Source: Desarmillaria ectypa | Lineage: Eukaryota; Basidiomycota; Agaricomycetes; Agaricales; Physalacriaceae | NCBI GenBank assembly: GCA_030407005.1 | Contig: JAUDYN010000001.1 | Coordinates: 1,984,001-2,048,000, forward strand | Length of the DNA: 64,000 bases | Reading direction: 5' to 3' | Part shown: positions 47,868 through 60,163 of the stretch, piece by piece | How the letters are laid out: the number at the start of each line of letters is the position of its first letter | How positions within the stretch are numbered: position 1 is the first letter of the stretch | The notes under the pieces: model-generated | What the model was told of the DNA's origin: nothing | Database searches by the model: none | What the model saw: only the letters and a program-made list of their open reading frames with translations | Program-made: the position numbers and the translations under genes

Positions 47868-49917
47868 ATGACAACCCCACCGACCTTAGACGGCACGCTG
47901 CGAAGGATCAAGTCATTGGGAGATCTACCTGAGGGAGCAATAGAACGGAACGAAGACTTTTTGCAGAATTTCAAGCGGTCCAAGGATGAACATCATGTTC
48001 CATCCGATGGAGTGAAGCAGAATGTTGAACATGATGATTCGGACAATGGCGTAGGACCGTCCACATTACGACCACCCTCAAAACGATCGAGCTCTTCTAG
48101 CGATATATCTCTGCCAAAGCAGGTGGAACTGGTGCAATCAGCCCCTACCGTGCCTTTCAGATTGTCTCAAGACAGAGTTCAACTGCCTGCTCAAGCCACC
48201 CGGCCCGCTACTACAGCTCCAGCCACCGCGCAGACTCATGGGAATCAGCCTGCACGACAGCTAGAGTCGCGTTATCGTAGAATAATGTCATTTTTTGGAT
48301 ACGGGCGTGGCGCATCTCGTGAGCGTCGATCTAATGTGTCGCTGGGATGGAATTGTTGTTGGGGCTTGGCACAGGTGAGTCCATCCTCGTTTCTAGAGAA
48401 GCAACTTGACCGATGCCCTCGTAGATTGTTGTCATAATAGTCATTCTTGTTCTATCCTCCCATCTTGAAAGTAAAACAATACCGGGAGTCAACCAACTGG
48501 AAGCGTGTACCCGACCTTTAGGTGTTTGGTCAGGCCTATGGATCGGTAGAGTCGTTGTGGCATGCATCTTATCATATTGGAGTTGGCAACGAGAGCGCTT
48601 AACGTGAGCACATATGTTTCATACACTATGTCCTGGCGTCATGCTGAATATTTAACACCAGTGCGGCCATACAACCGGATAGTGAAGCAGGAAATGCCAG
48701 TCAAACTCAATCACCTTCCTCAAATTCGAATGCCCAAGCACCTACGGGTGCAAACAACGACGCTACTGATGGAGAGACGCCACCATCGCCACCGTTACCT
48801 TATACTGGCATTTACAGGAAGTGAGCACCCCCTTAATGCTAACATGTCGTGAAGCCGGTACTTATTTGATTGCAGGCTCACCCTATTTTCGACACTCTTC
48901 AGCTTCAGTTGGTTCTTGACTGCCCACATCCTGATTTATACTTCTGTTGAATCCTGCCGACTTTCTTCCCCTCTTATCTGGTGGCTCATCTTTGGGATCT
49001 TATGCATCACCTACCTAATGGTCGTAGAGGTCATCATCCTAGGCCTGATAGTATTTTTGATTGCGCCGATACTCTTCGTAAGCACGCTCGCGTACATCGA
49101 AGCCTCCTTTTTTAATGCGTTTCACAGTTGTTTTGGAACATCTTCCTCATGTGTCTTGGGCGCCATCCCCTTCAAAACCCCGGCATGATCAAGCCCGAAA
49201 TAGGGAAGCTGTCTAAGTCCGTGGTTGACCGAATTCCTCTCGTCATGTACATCCCACCACCCCCGGAACCCTCGTCCTTCCCCATCAAGGTTCCCGAAGC
49301 GATATACACTTATCCTCCGCCTCCCCCAGGTTCTAGTAATACCGCACCATCAAAACGGCGATTTAGATTCCTTAAAATCAAAAAGAAAACAGCCGATATA
49401 CCTCCCAATGAATCGTCCACTTCAAGTAAAAGCGAAGGTAAGAAGGCCACGAAGCCTGATGTTCCTGAGACCTGGGAAGACCACTGGGAGCAAGAAGGTT
49501 ACCCTTTTGTCGTTTTGGAAGGCAATCGTGCTGCGTGCGCCATTTGCTTAATGGACTTTGAAGAACCAAAACGAGTAGTAAACACGTCGGAGAAAGACAA
49601 GGGTTTGTTACTCGAGGCTTCTGATACAGCCACCTCGGGATGCTCACCTACGGATGACAAGGCTGTAGAGGAGGAGGGGGCCGAGTTGAAGTTAGAGGAT
49701 GCCGGTGATGGTGCGCAACCATTAAGGCTCCTAGCGTGCGGACATGTATTCCACGTACGTGCTCTTGTTCTCGCTATTTGCGATAGAAACTCACTCTGAA
49801 TAGCCAACATGTCTGGACCCTTGGTTAACCGACGTCTCTGGTCGTTGTCCTGTTTGCCAAAGGGCCGTAGAACTTCCTGGACCTTCATCGAAAAAGAAGA
49901 AACGGAGCGGCTCATGA
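47868..49917 (+). CDS. Multi-pass membrane RING-H2 E3 ubiquitin ligase
   Basis: The protein has a disordered, Ser/Pro-rich N-terminus (MTTPPTLDGTLRRIKSLGDL) of about 165 residues. Several transmembrane helices follow across exons: IVVIIVILVLSSHLE, WIGRVVVACILSYWSW, FSTLFSFSWFLTAHILIYTS and WWLIFGILCITYLMVVEVII with the next helix close behind. A cytosolic, Pro-rich linker (VMYIPPPPEPSSFP) leads to the C-terminal RING. The RING starts at CAICLMDFEEP (about 49536). A long acidic insertion of some 50 residues follows, and then LLACGHVFHPTCLDPWL, joined across an intron at 49756-49801, and GRCPVCQRAVELPG. The C-x2-C, C-x-H-x2-H? pattern and CPVC end fit RING-H2. The stop is at 49915-49917. Such ligases tag membrane proteins for degradation; substrates cannot be inferred. 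Confidence 0.82.
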
Positions 49918-51275
49918 ATTACGATTTGTATTGGACTGTATCACATATGTACTATCTGTCTTATGGGGGTTACGATTGTGAGGATCTAAGATTTCGTAGT
50001 ACATATACTCGATCTGAGTTTTGATTCAGGGTCGATGGGCGTTAGTCCTATTTATAGACCTGGAGGGATGTGTAGGCTCGAGTCATGGTTCGCTTTGAAT
50101 GACTCAAACTACAATGGCTGCTGCATTGTTAAACAAAGCGAAGCTGTTGGGGATGCCACCGTGATGGGATGATGCCCTGTTCTTATTTCCAAATTGTCCT
50201 CGGACTACGATGATCTCATGAGGAAAAATAGCGGTCACCTTATCTTCGTCAGTTAACAAAGATTATGGCCTCGGCCGTTTTCTTTCAGCTTTGGTCTGAC
50301 TTATACTTTACGGTCCACATTACACATAAAACATGCTTCCCATGCTGTAGGCCCAGTCCCCGTTCCATGCATTGAAAGGGCCCCATTCGCTTTTTCGGGC
50401 ACGATTATCGGCGTGATCAGATAGGTAGGACGGCTTTACACGAGCATTGCACACACCAGAACCATCGTGAGAGACACATGGATGATATAGACACCGCGAT
50501 CTGTAGCGGTGAATATGTCGGGAGTAAGACGAGCAACGGGGAAGCTGTCAGAACGGCTGGGAACCGGGAAGTTATTTGACGCTCCCATGCAGAACCAGTT
50601 ATCGGGACCCATGCGGGCCCGTGTGAATGTCCACACGAATGTGGGGAAAATCCGGCAGGAACAGCTCACGGCGTCCCATACAAGGAGAATAGCATGGATA
50701 GCACGGTGGCAACACAAGACAGATGGGCAATGAGCCACAAGGTGCTTTCTGTTGACATTGGCAGACATGCAACTGAATTCGTTCTAGCTCTAAATAATGA
50801 CAAGTCGTGCTATACTGATGGAGCCGTTCACTGATTTAGACTGAAATCTGGAACCAGAATCATGAATAAGACCCTGAGTGTGGTTGAACTTGTAGTTGAA
50901 CTAGTTCATATAAGGAATTTGTACCACAAAGGCGTTGGACGGCGTGACCACGGTCAACAAAGCAGCGAGTATAGAGCAAGTGACCAAGTTCTTCGAAGAG
51001 GCAACTTCCAATAGCATGGTAAACATGGCACGATCCGGAGAAAGGATGGATGCCGACCACAGACGCCCTAGATTTAGAGCTCTAACATGGTGGTACTATA
51101 AAACACATTTGTATATCCGGATGTGACGGAGCGAACTAGCCTGAAGATCGACAACAACAGAAAGCAGAAACAGCAATCCAACAATGCGCCGGCGGCATCT
51201 ATTTGCGGCGGGCGGGCCGGCTAGCGTGAAAAATTTCCCCCACATTGTATCAACCTATGACATACAATCGCCTGG

Positions 51276-51291
51276 CTTCAAGCTTCAAGCT
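51276..51291. repeat. Inverted copy of the CTTCAAG heptamer repeat
   Basis: CTTCAAGCTTCAAGCT is the exact reverse complement of the 16 nt at 45919-45934. The pair lies either side of the RING-H2 gene, 5.3 kb apart, and both copies sit in longer runs of the same heptamer. Confidence 0.7.
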
Positions 51292-52912
51292 TCAAAGCTC
51301 GAACTTGAATCGGTCTCCACTCAATCGTGGTTATGATTTTCTGAGTGGTCGGCTATTGAGTGCTTCCGTAATTTGGCGACATAACAATCCAATATTACAG
51401 AATACAGGCCAGATACGTGCTAGATTCGGATTTCTACCCGAAGCCTGGCTCAAAGATGAACCCGGGGCTTTTTTATAGGAAGTATGCTTTCTCTATCGCA
51501 ATCCAGGTCCTTGTGCGTTTGAACTTTAGGTGGGTCGACATGAACAAGGAGGTTGCCAATGATCCCAGCTCTTCAACTAGCGTGTCAGTAAACGAGAATG
51601 TCTAATTGGTTCCTGCACCTCCGTTCTCACTGACACTCTTCGCCGAAAACCCTCAATTTATCGAGGCTAAACTGAAGTTCATAAAGATAATGACAGTCTC
51701 AGGACCGTATTGATGATCATGATCATCTTCGCCTACGTTTCAATATTGGGTGCATCGGGAATGCCTATCATCTCGTCCCGTCCTGCTCACGTCATCTCCA
51801 AGGGTGCATTGTGGTGGATCCCTGTTTGCCCTCTTGAAGGGTGGATCATAGTACGTACGCTTGCTCTTCTTTTGAAGCAATCTGATAATGGGATTGCATG
51901 GCAAATACATTCAACCAAAGGATTCAGCGATACTAACGACGTGGCTACTACTGTTGTTGAAGAAGAGTGTTGGGTTGTCTTTACAAGTATGCTATAGTTT
52001 CCGCTTACATCTTTGCACAATCCATTAACACTACTCTTCCAGTAAATGCAAACGTGAGTGCGCGTCTCAGTGCGACGGTCTTTTCTGGGGAAGGTTCATG
52101 TAACTCCTCGGAGGCTATAACAATCATAGCTGTAGAAGCTCGGAATGAAAATGCATAGTGAGGATTTTTGTGTTGACAAATAGAGGCTGAGGGACACTTA
52201 CTAGTCGCTGAACGGGCGCTAAACGGTCGCGAGATGGGCATAAATGTATAGAATTGAACTAAAAAAAAATACCACGTAACTACTGAATTATGTACATATT
52301 TACTGGCGTCGTCCGCACGTCCCAGTAGGAAACCTCATGTTCGCTCGTGGCTACACTAAAACTGATACACAACCGGACATTCATAAGACCGTCGATAAAC
52401 CGTCCTGACGCACATCTTGATTATAGTTTCAGCTTCACCTCGCACAGGTTGAGACGTCTCTGCCGAGCATAATACACAAATCGAAATTGCCACCAAAAGG
52501 TATCAGGTCTGGAACGAATGCTCACATTTAGATCTCTCATTCAACTTCGACTACTGACGTCACTGCTGTTGTAACTTATCATTTTCGTAGGTGCGATATG
52601 CCGCTCCACAGCAAGTCGCTAACGTCATTGTATCAGTGTTTCTACGCCTTGGTGCGTTCGAGGCTTTTCAGCCCCTTCTGGTCTTCTTAAACTTGATGCA
52701 ATAAGATTTGGACGCTCTGGGTTCGCTGTGCACTGGATGTTATCATTCTGCGGCATGAGCGCTGTGTATGCTTTCTCTCCGCTCGAATCTGTAAAGTAGC
52801 TGACTTCGTTTCTAGCAGCCTCACTCTTGAAGGCCTAATGCTAAATCTATCCAGCTGTTCCTCATGCTGTGAGTCATCAGTTCAGTGTCTTTCTTCTGCG
52901 GGGGCCAGTTCG

Positions 52913-52932
52913 GTTCGGCTTCAAAGCCGAAC
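52913..52932. repeat. Perfect 9-bp hairpin with 2-nt loop
   Basis: GTTCGGCTT, then CA, then AAGCCGAAC. It is not followed by a T run, lies in non-coding DNA and has no evident role. Confidence 0.7.
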
Positions 52933-53009
52933 TGTTGAGCGGACAACTTTGACCGCTATCGTTGTAGATAACCTGCTTCCTCTGGATATTTTGCCCGGAT
53001 AATATTCAT

Positions 53010-54133
53010 ATGGACACGCAGCCCCATTTTACAGCATTTCACGGGCTGTCCGGACCATTGTATTCAGCACCCGAAACAAAGGTCATTCCTTTGACCATTC
53101 CTTACTCAAGAGTCTGGTCCAGTTGGGAAGAATTCGGTGTCTTGGTGGCCTGGATTGTTATGTGCTTGACGATGCCATTGATTCAGTGGTATCGGCGCCG
53201 AGAGCAAGTCCAGTCGTGGCGAAAATCGCAAGTCGCTTCGAAGCTTGTATGATTTCGAATTTGGAAACTATAGCAACGCTTTTCTGCAACCTGGTTCCGA
53301 CTTGTTTCCGCGACCATGGGGAAGGATGACGGTTCTTAGGAGATGGGACACACATCGATCATGTTTCATTATCTTTATGCGGCCCCTAGTGCGTAAGACA
53401 ATCCACCACCATTCCCTCTACCACTACGGGGATGGGCTTCAGGTTCAGGTTCAGGAAGCTCCAGAGCCTTGACAATCCACCGACCAACGATAATGTCCCC
53501 TTAATGGTATGTAAACAAATCTGGGAATTCTTCATCTTGATGTGCACCTGCTAATGCTCCTTGTACAGACTGCTGACGACGACGACACGACAACGAATGC
53601 TCAACGACTCAAGTATAACTTTGGGCATAAAGCACGACAGTTTTTTGGGTTGTACTGGGTTCTTCGTCATGGAAAAGCAGATGAGGTAGATGCCAACGCT
53701 TCTAATAGTGGATTTGACCCCTGACAATGTACTGGAGCAGGACTCGTCTTTATCTACAAGCCCTTCGACTGACAACAGACGAAGGTCTGCTGCATTAATT
53801 GATATGCTGCATCCTCGACCGCCCATTCCGGAGATATCACGACCTTTCCGTCGCAGGAATTATCGTGACGATTACAGGCCTTGCCGTAGGGATGATACAC
53901 CTACGCAGAGTACGAGAACGCTCGAGCATGTTGCAACGCCGCACATCAGCGAGCATCCGCCTCGGTTTGCGTCAGTCGTACGAAGTGCATCTCCGCGATA
54001 CTCGACGTTTGCCCGAGCCACACACAGTACCATTATATTTGCTCCCAATCCCGTTATTAATGAAACTTCCCTGGACGCTCAACCACCTGCCTATTCCCGT
54101 CTTGATCCCACCCCTTCCAGCTCCCGCTTGTAA
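53010..54133 (+). CDS. Unrecognised gene with a membrane segment and C-terminal PPxY motif (model incomplete)
   Basis: Two 3' exons are well supported: 53569-53685 and 53741-54133 join in phase 0 through a GT..AG intron. The exon ending at 53506 (GTATGT donor) also joins in phase 0. Together they encode a polar, Arg/Ser/Thr-rich tail with NFGHKARQFFGLYWVLRHG and a final QPPAYSRLDPTPSSSRL. PPAY is a PPxY motif, the target of WW domains in Rsp5/Nedd4-type ligases. Upstream, the frame at 53010-53246 codes for one membrane helix (FGVLVAWIVMCLTMPLIQWY) followed by basic residues and ends at a GTATGA donor. The link between these parts could not be resolved and the true start may lie further left. 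The layout suggests a single-pass membrane protein with a cytosolic tail. No family is recognised. Confidence 0.4.
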
Positions 54134-54392
54134 CGAACTTTATTGAATATCTGGACATAGGGTGCTGTATTGTTTTTGACTTGTATTTTCATGCTTAGAG
54201 ATATCAATCTTCCCTTGTCATCGGTACTTGGTCAATTTAAGGTTTCAATTATCACACACCGATTGGCTGGTGGTCCTTACCCTTATAGAGGCAATATTCA
54301 CACGGTCGACGACGGGTACTCATCGTCTATGACACGGTCGGGCCATTGGTTGCCCGTCGACCTCTTCGTCACGGTAGTACCCACGGGGTAAA

Positions 54393-55807
54393 ATGTTTGT
54401 ACTGCCACGAATATCGCGCTCGCTGTCCCGGTCGTTGGGGACTCTGCACCGTGGACCCCCCGCTGAGAAAAGGTAAAGGCCTGCCTTGGAGCCGTGGAGC
54501 CTGTACTGACTAAATGGCAGTCCCACAGGTGTGTCAATGTCTTGCTTTGTTGGAAATGTGTCCGTCTGAATGCCAGCGAGTAGCTGTTGTCATGTTGAAC
54601 ATGGGCGGGCCGTCGACGGTGAGCTGTTGCCTTGCCTGCAGGGACCCCACTTATCTAACGTCGCGTGCAAGGTGGCCGAGACCTATGATTTTCTAAAGAA
54701 CCTCTTTTTGGACAGCGACCTCATCCCGCTGCCTTTTCAGCGGTTCCTTGCACCAGTGATAGCACGTCGACGGACGCCCCAAATCGAGCAACAGTACGCG
54801 GACATTGGCGGCGGGTCGCCTATACTACGCTACACTCAGCTGCAAGGTGAAGGATTAGCCTGTCTTTTGGACGAGCTGCATCCGAAAACCGCCCCGCACA
54901 AAAGTTATGTCGCATTCCGGTATGCCAACCCGCTTACACAAGAGACAGCACGGCAGATGAAGGCAGATGGTGTCAAGCGGGCTATCGCGTTCACACAGTA
55001 CCCTCAATACAGCTGCAGTACGACCGGGAGCAGTCTGAACGAAATTTTCCGGCGTGGAAAAGCGGGAGAGTTTGGGGGCGTGGAATGGAGCGTAATAGAC
55101 AGGTGGGGGACGCATCCAGGCTTTGTGGAGGTTCGTCCCTTTGAAAAAACAAACGTGGTTGATTGAATGATCTGATTCCGTGCAGGCAGTGGCGATAAAC
55201 ATCGAAGCCGCCTTGGCAAAATTCCCGGCAGCAACACGGGACAAGACCGTTCTCTTGTTTTCTGCGCACTCGCTACCGATGTCTGTGGTGAACCGAGGGG
55301 ACCCGTACATTATGGAGGTGTCTGCGACTGTGTCTGCGGTCATGGAGAGACTGGGGCACTCTAACCCCTACCGTTTGGTGTGGCAGTCGCAGGTTGGTCC
55401 GTCGGCATGGATGGGAATGCAGACGAGCGAAGCCTTGAAGGGACTAGCTCGTCTGGGCGAGAAGCAAGTAGTGCTGGTGCCAATTGCATTTACAAGCGAC
55501 CACATTGAGACGTTGTACGAGCTCGATTTGGAGTATGCTAAAGAGGCAAGGAAGGTAAAGAAGTTGACTCCTCAATTAGTGCCAGGCTCATCTACTGTTG
55601 TAGCACGGAATCGAAGTGTACCGCGCTGAATCTTTGAATGATTCCCCCGTCTTTATCCGTGCACTAGCTGACATTGCAGCTGAACATTTGCGTCAAGGTG
55701 AACGTGGTCCGACCAGCGTGCAGTTGGGACTGCGGTGCCCTGGTTGCACGAATGCGACTTGCGGGCAACAAAAGAGTGGTTCAAGCAGGGAGGAGGGGGA
55801 ACGTTAA
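54393..55807 (+). CDS. HEM15: Ferrochelatase, mitochondrial, [2Fe-2S] type
   Basis: Ferrochelatase inserts iron into protoporphyrin IX, the last step of haem synthesis, at the mitochondrial inner membrane. The core runs from [13 protein letters not shown] (about 54580) through [55 protein letters not shown] with the conserved catalytic-site His, and [17 protein letters not shown]. The C-terminus [19 protein letters not shown] has the three cysteines of the [2Fe-2S] cluster in C-x2-C-x4-C spacing; the fourth is in the YSCSTTG motif. This is the animal and S. pombe type, unlike the cluster-free S. cerevisiae enzyme. The exon at 54393 ([20 protein letters not shown]) looks like a mitochondrial targeting peptide. 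However, its GT donor at 54478 is out of phase with the core exon, so the first junction is unresolved. Introns at 54619-54668 and 55131-55185 fit well. Confidence 0.93.
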
Positions 55808-56040
55808 TTAGGAATTGATATGATATGATGGAGGTATGGCCTGATTAGTAGTAAACAACAGGTAAAAAGTAACGCCGTTTGTACGTGAGTGTGTCAAAAT
55901 GCAGCACAATCATCAACTCAGGTCTTTCTTATACCATACAAATATCTGACACAAACTCTTATTGGCTCATATTCCTATTTCTACCGTTCCATTTTCGGCC
56001 GCCTTCTTGTTCCTTGGGACCGATCAGCGAACGAAAACAA

Positions 56041-56047
56041 TATAAAA
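56041..56047 (+). promoter_or_regulatory. TATA box of the phosphomevalonate kinase gene
   Basis: TATAAAA lies 53 nt upstream of the ATG at 56094, a plausible core promoter position with a short leader. Confidence 0.45.
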
Positions 56048-56093
56048 TTGAATTTAAGCATCACTGGATCGAGTGTAGGCCCCCCTCCTCGAC

Positions 56094-57939
56094 ATGCTCC
56101 GTTCTACCGTTATATCGTCCCCAGGAAAGGTCCTAATCGCAGGCGGCTATCTCGTCCTCGATCCTACCTACTCTGGTATTGTGGTATCGGCTTCGTCTCG
56201 GTTCTACACAGTCATAACGGACGGTCAGCCTAATCAGATCCGTGTACGATCCCACCAGTTCCAGGCCGCGACCTGGACATACAACGTCTCATGGACACCT
56301 TTTGTCCAGGTCGAGCAGGATTCACAACAGTGAGCCAAATATCTTCCTCAATGGTACCAGCCTCAAATTTATCATTCCAGGACGAGCACGAATAAATTTG
56401 TCCATCTCGCTTTAAAAAAGACACTCGCCCTTGTCTCTGAAATCAAGGGACTGGCTTCCCTGCAGGACTCCTTAGCCCGGGGCCTTGATATCGCCATCGC
56501 TGGCGACAATGATTTCTACTCACAGAGAGCCAAGGTACTGCTCCGTTTGGTCTTTATTATCTGTCTTGCTTATACTTTTGGGCAGTTGGCGTCACTAGAC
56601 CTTCCACGCACAATTACTTCCCTAGAACTTATAGAGCCATTTGCCGCTACCGGAGTATCATTATCCAATGTCCACAAGACGGGCATGGGCTCCTCAGCGG
56701 CCCTGATCACTTCCCTTGTCTCCGCGCTACTACTTCATCTCGGTGCTATACCTACTTCCTCGTTCTCAGAAGTCAACAGCGACGGCAGACGACTTGCCCA
56801 CAATCTCGCGCAATACGTGCATTGTCTGGCACAGGGCAAGGTGGGCAGTGGATTCGACGTGTCCTCTGCCGTGTTTGGCAGCCACATCTATACTCGTTTC
56901 GCGCCGGCGGTTCTGAATGACTTGATGAGTGACAACTCGGTATGTCTGCTTCATTTCGGTTGCGGGTACATGTGAACTCATTACATACAGACGTCGACCC
57001 AGCTGCTCCTGCCTGTCCTGTCGCCTTTCAACGAGGCCTGGAATTATCGGGTACAGCCATTCCAACTCCCTCCGTTGACCCGAATCATGCTGGCAGACGT
57101 AGACGCTGGCAGTGATACACCCTCATTGGTGGGCAAGGTGCTTAAATGGAGAAATGAAGACTCTGAACGAGGTCTGTATGTTCTAATCACCCGATGAACA
57201 ACGGCTAATTGCTTTCAGTACAGCCAGCGCACTATGGACCGCATTGGACCAACTGAACCAATCCCTCGCGCAAACCCTCATCCAAATTTCCAACCTGTAC
57301 ACAGTGGATCCACAAAGTTACGAGAGTGCCGTCAAATATATATCATCATTAAATCACTTTCAGGTCTGCTCCGAAAACATTGGCTATAACAAATCCGTGC
57401 TGATTCGCTCTTTCAGTGGCTCGCAAATCCAGACGCCCCACCGGAGGAAATGCCGGTTATTTCCACATTCTACGCAGCCCACACAATATCTGAGGTTGGC
57501 GAAATTAACTTGTTCAAATGGTTTAAACGTTGTAACCGCCTTTTTTTTTTTTTAATAGTCAATTCGAGAAAAGATGCGAGAGATGGGAACGTTAGCTGAT
57601 GTTCCAATCGAACCGGAAGAACAAACTAAGCTGCTGGACGCGTGTATATCCCTTGCTGGCGTGATTGGCGGAGGAGTCCCTGGAGGTTAGTGTTTTACCG
57701 TTTTCGTTTCCCTGTCTGAAATTGCGTTAGCCGGTGGCTATGATGCTGTGTGGCTCCTTGTCCTCGATCCAGTCGACCCATCACCCGATCAACCACCTCG
57801 AGTGCGTGTGGAACATGTTTGGGAAACGTACAGCTCCGTCTCACCGCTATCTGCCGTCGAAAGCTTGGCCAAGGGTACCAGAGTCGAGGTGCTCGAACAC
57901 ATCAAAGGCCTCAAAGAAGCCGTCTCCCAAAATTCGTAG
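56094..57939 (+). CDS. ERG8: Phosphomevalonate kinase
   Basis: Erg8 phosphorylates mevalonate-5-phosphate with ATP in the mevalonate pathway that feeds sterol and isoprenoid synthesis, in the cytosol. It is a GHMP kinase. The N-terminus reads VISSPGKVLIAGGYLVLDP. The glycine-rich ATP loop is KTGMGSSAALITSLVSALLL at about 56675-56735. It is followed by AQGKVGSGFDVSSAVFGSH and, near the C-terminus, GGGVPGAGGYDAVWLLVLD across an intron at about 57686-57731, the conserved GAGGxDA motif. Seven or so introns interrupt the gene; one has a run of 15 T just before its acceptor (57541-57555). Length is close to 500 residues, usual for fungi. It follows ferrochelatase on the same strand, but the two share no pathway step. 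Confidence 0.93.
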
Positions 57940-58055
57940 ACGTAGTGATGATACTGCACGGAATTTTATAATTTACATAATGGTTGTCCGTATAATGTCC
58001 AGATCTGAATACGCAGCACTTCATCCATGCGTTCCGTTTTGTGACGTCGCGCGGT

Positions 58056-60163
58056 TTACATGCAGATTTTCGCGTTGCCTTCCGGAGTCCAGGTCTTGCC
58101 CAGTGCTTGAAACAAGGAGATAGCCATCACCGTTACTCCGAATGCCACGCAACAAACAGCAGGCAGCTTTCTTCGGCTATGCCACGGTGATTCGGGGCTT
58201 ATGAGTTTGAGGTAACAGGCGGCAGGGAAGATAAATGCCAGCGCTGTAGCCGATACGCCGCCGGTAATTTCGAGCATCACCCCAAGATCACATGTAACCA
58301 GTGCAACTTTAAATTTGTTAGTCATAACGGGATTGACGGCAGATAGTGTTTACCTAGCATCGACATAAATAAAATGCTTGTGGTAAAAAATATATGCCGT
58401 TGTTGATTGAAAGGCTCGTGCGAAAAAAAATATTGCTCCACAACCTGTAAATTGTCAGTGGAAGAACCTTGGATGAATTCAGGACCCGGACCTCTCGGCA
58501 AACAAAAAGTTCTAAAGGTAATGTCGTGAACATATTCAATCCGAAGCAGAAGCGAGCAACATTAATGAGGGTGTCGTTCTGCTCTCACGTCAGTATGAAA
58601 TAAATCCCAAGTTCACGGAGCCTAATCACCGGAGAAAAATTATTGAGAATGTTCCCTTGTGTCTTGTCTGTGAACACAATATATGCTGGAATTGCCAACG
58701 TGCAACATGATACCAGCGATATTAGGGTAGATATGTGGGTCACTTGGGCGAACCGGTCTAGCGTTGGAGTTCGTAAACTGCCGTAAATGAGCAATGAATT
58801 GTGATGGCAGACTACAGGAACAATATGTGAGCGACGGGAAGAACAAACAGAACACTGCATACCAAATGCAAAGCTAATAACTCCGATTGCCTGGAAAATG
58901 CCAGGACCAATAACTGTGAATCGTTTGGACTGATCACCCTTCAAATCAGGGGTGACTTGAGGGCCCTCGATTAGAACCGAGCCAACGATTATGAGCATCC
59001 CGGTGAGGGCAAGACCAGATGCTCGCGAGAGTTTATGGATGTCACGATATAGCGACAATGGGTAGGATACACAAATAGTACAGAGAGCAATGATAAATTG
59101 ACGATTTGCAAATAATGAAAGCACGGGTATCGAACGTAGGTCGGGGAATATTGAGCGGATAACATGAGGTATGGTGTCGCCAATGATTATCCCAAAGGCG
59201 CACATGCCTGCATAAAATCTTAACAATGTAATATGAAGCTACTACAGTTGACTCACCTCCAAACGCGAAAGCGAACTGGAAAAAGGAAACGGCCGCCCGT
59301 CCGCTTGATCCAAAGCAATGGTTCATGATGTCAATATAAGAATGACTACCACTGAGTTTTGCATTGATGACGATAAGACGAATGGTCCAGTCTGTTACTG
59401 CACATAGTAGTACCAGCAGGACGATTCCCGTGAAAAATCCAGCTTGGCTGACGGCGTAAGGAAGACCTGCGTGAGACAATAAGAAATGGTGTAATGATCG
59501 CCTGCAGGACTAACCGATGATGCCTAGTTCAAAAATTAGATGTAGACCGAGTGTGTGAAAAAAAAAACAAATACCTGCTCCTAATATTGAATTTGCCATG
59601 TTGGCTATCGAATCTAGCATGCCTCCACCTGCATTTACTTTCGCAGCTATGTCCTCCAAGTCCAGAGCCGACTCCGCAGGGTCCGTCTGTCCAGTAGAAG
59701 TATGTAGAGGAATAGCGGTGTCTAGGTTTCTTCGGGAAGAAGAGTCCAGTAATCCGACGAGCAGCGGCATGCGACGGTCCATATGTCCGGAAGGTGTTCT
59801 AACGATGACCTCGTCATCAAGTTCATCGGAATCGAGTTCGTATTCTGTGTATATGGTTTCGTTTTATTCGTCGAGAATGGTAATGTCTGACACGCACACA
59901 CCTGCCTCTCGGCTTGCCATGGTCGACCTTAAGGGAGGGCCTATGACCTGCACATCCTCCTGAAAGCGTACGACATGCTCAGCCTTTCCATTATGCGGTG
60001 GATTAGGCTGAGATTCGGCGTGGCCATCGTCTGAGTCATCATCGTCGATGGCGAAAACTACGCTATCATCGGCCAAGTCGTCTTGCGACCGATTTAGCAG
60101 AGGCTGTCGCGCCTCGCCTTCAGTATCGCTATCACCCTTTTTGTTGCGAGATTGACCGAACAT
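58056..60163 (-). CDS. Vacuolar-type amino acid transporter (Aa_trans family, AVT-like)
   Basis: The product is a member of the amino acid/auxin permease family, close in layout to vacuolar AVT exporters and animal SLC38 carriers. The start MFGQSRNKKGDSDTEGEARQ leads to a long acidic cytosolic N-terminus (about 190 residues, including a DDDDSDDG patch). Helix 1 reads ANMANSILGAG-IIG-LPYAVSQAG, where IIG comes from a 9-nt micro-exon (59515-59523). Further helices include FFTGIVLLVLLCAVTDWTIR, FIIALCTICVSYPLSLYRDI, LALTGMLIIVGSVLIEGP, LVSCCTLAIPAYIVFTDK and FIFPAACYLKLISPESPW. Around ten to eleven helices are expected. The gene ends at 58056 after a loop of about 20 residues. Its start is only 148 bp from the start of the divergent PL14-like gene. 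Substrate and transport direction cannot be read from the sequence. Confidence 0.9.

Larger units (their letters stand above)
49918..53009. other. Gene-poor region, 3.1 kb
   Basis: No gene is firmly recognised. On the minus strand about 50770-50690 an open hydrophobic stretch reads STLWLIAHLSCVATVLSML, possibly a relic membrane protein. On the plus strand about 51710-52160 two hydrophobic or Ser-rich frames occur, separated by stops. A 16-nt inverted copy of a repeat at 45.9 kb lies at 51276-51291, and a hairpin at 52913-52932. Confidence 0.35.

Noticed and set aside
57541..57555. Run of 15 T as a possible retrotransposon tail (minus strand poly(A))
   Set aside because: It is the pyrimidine tract directly before the acceptor of an ERG8 intron, and no element sequence flanks it.
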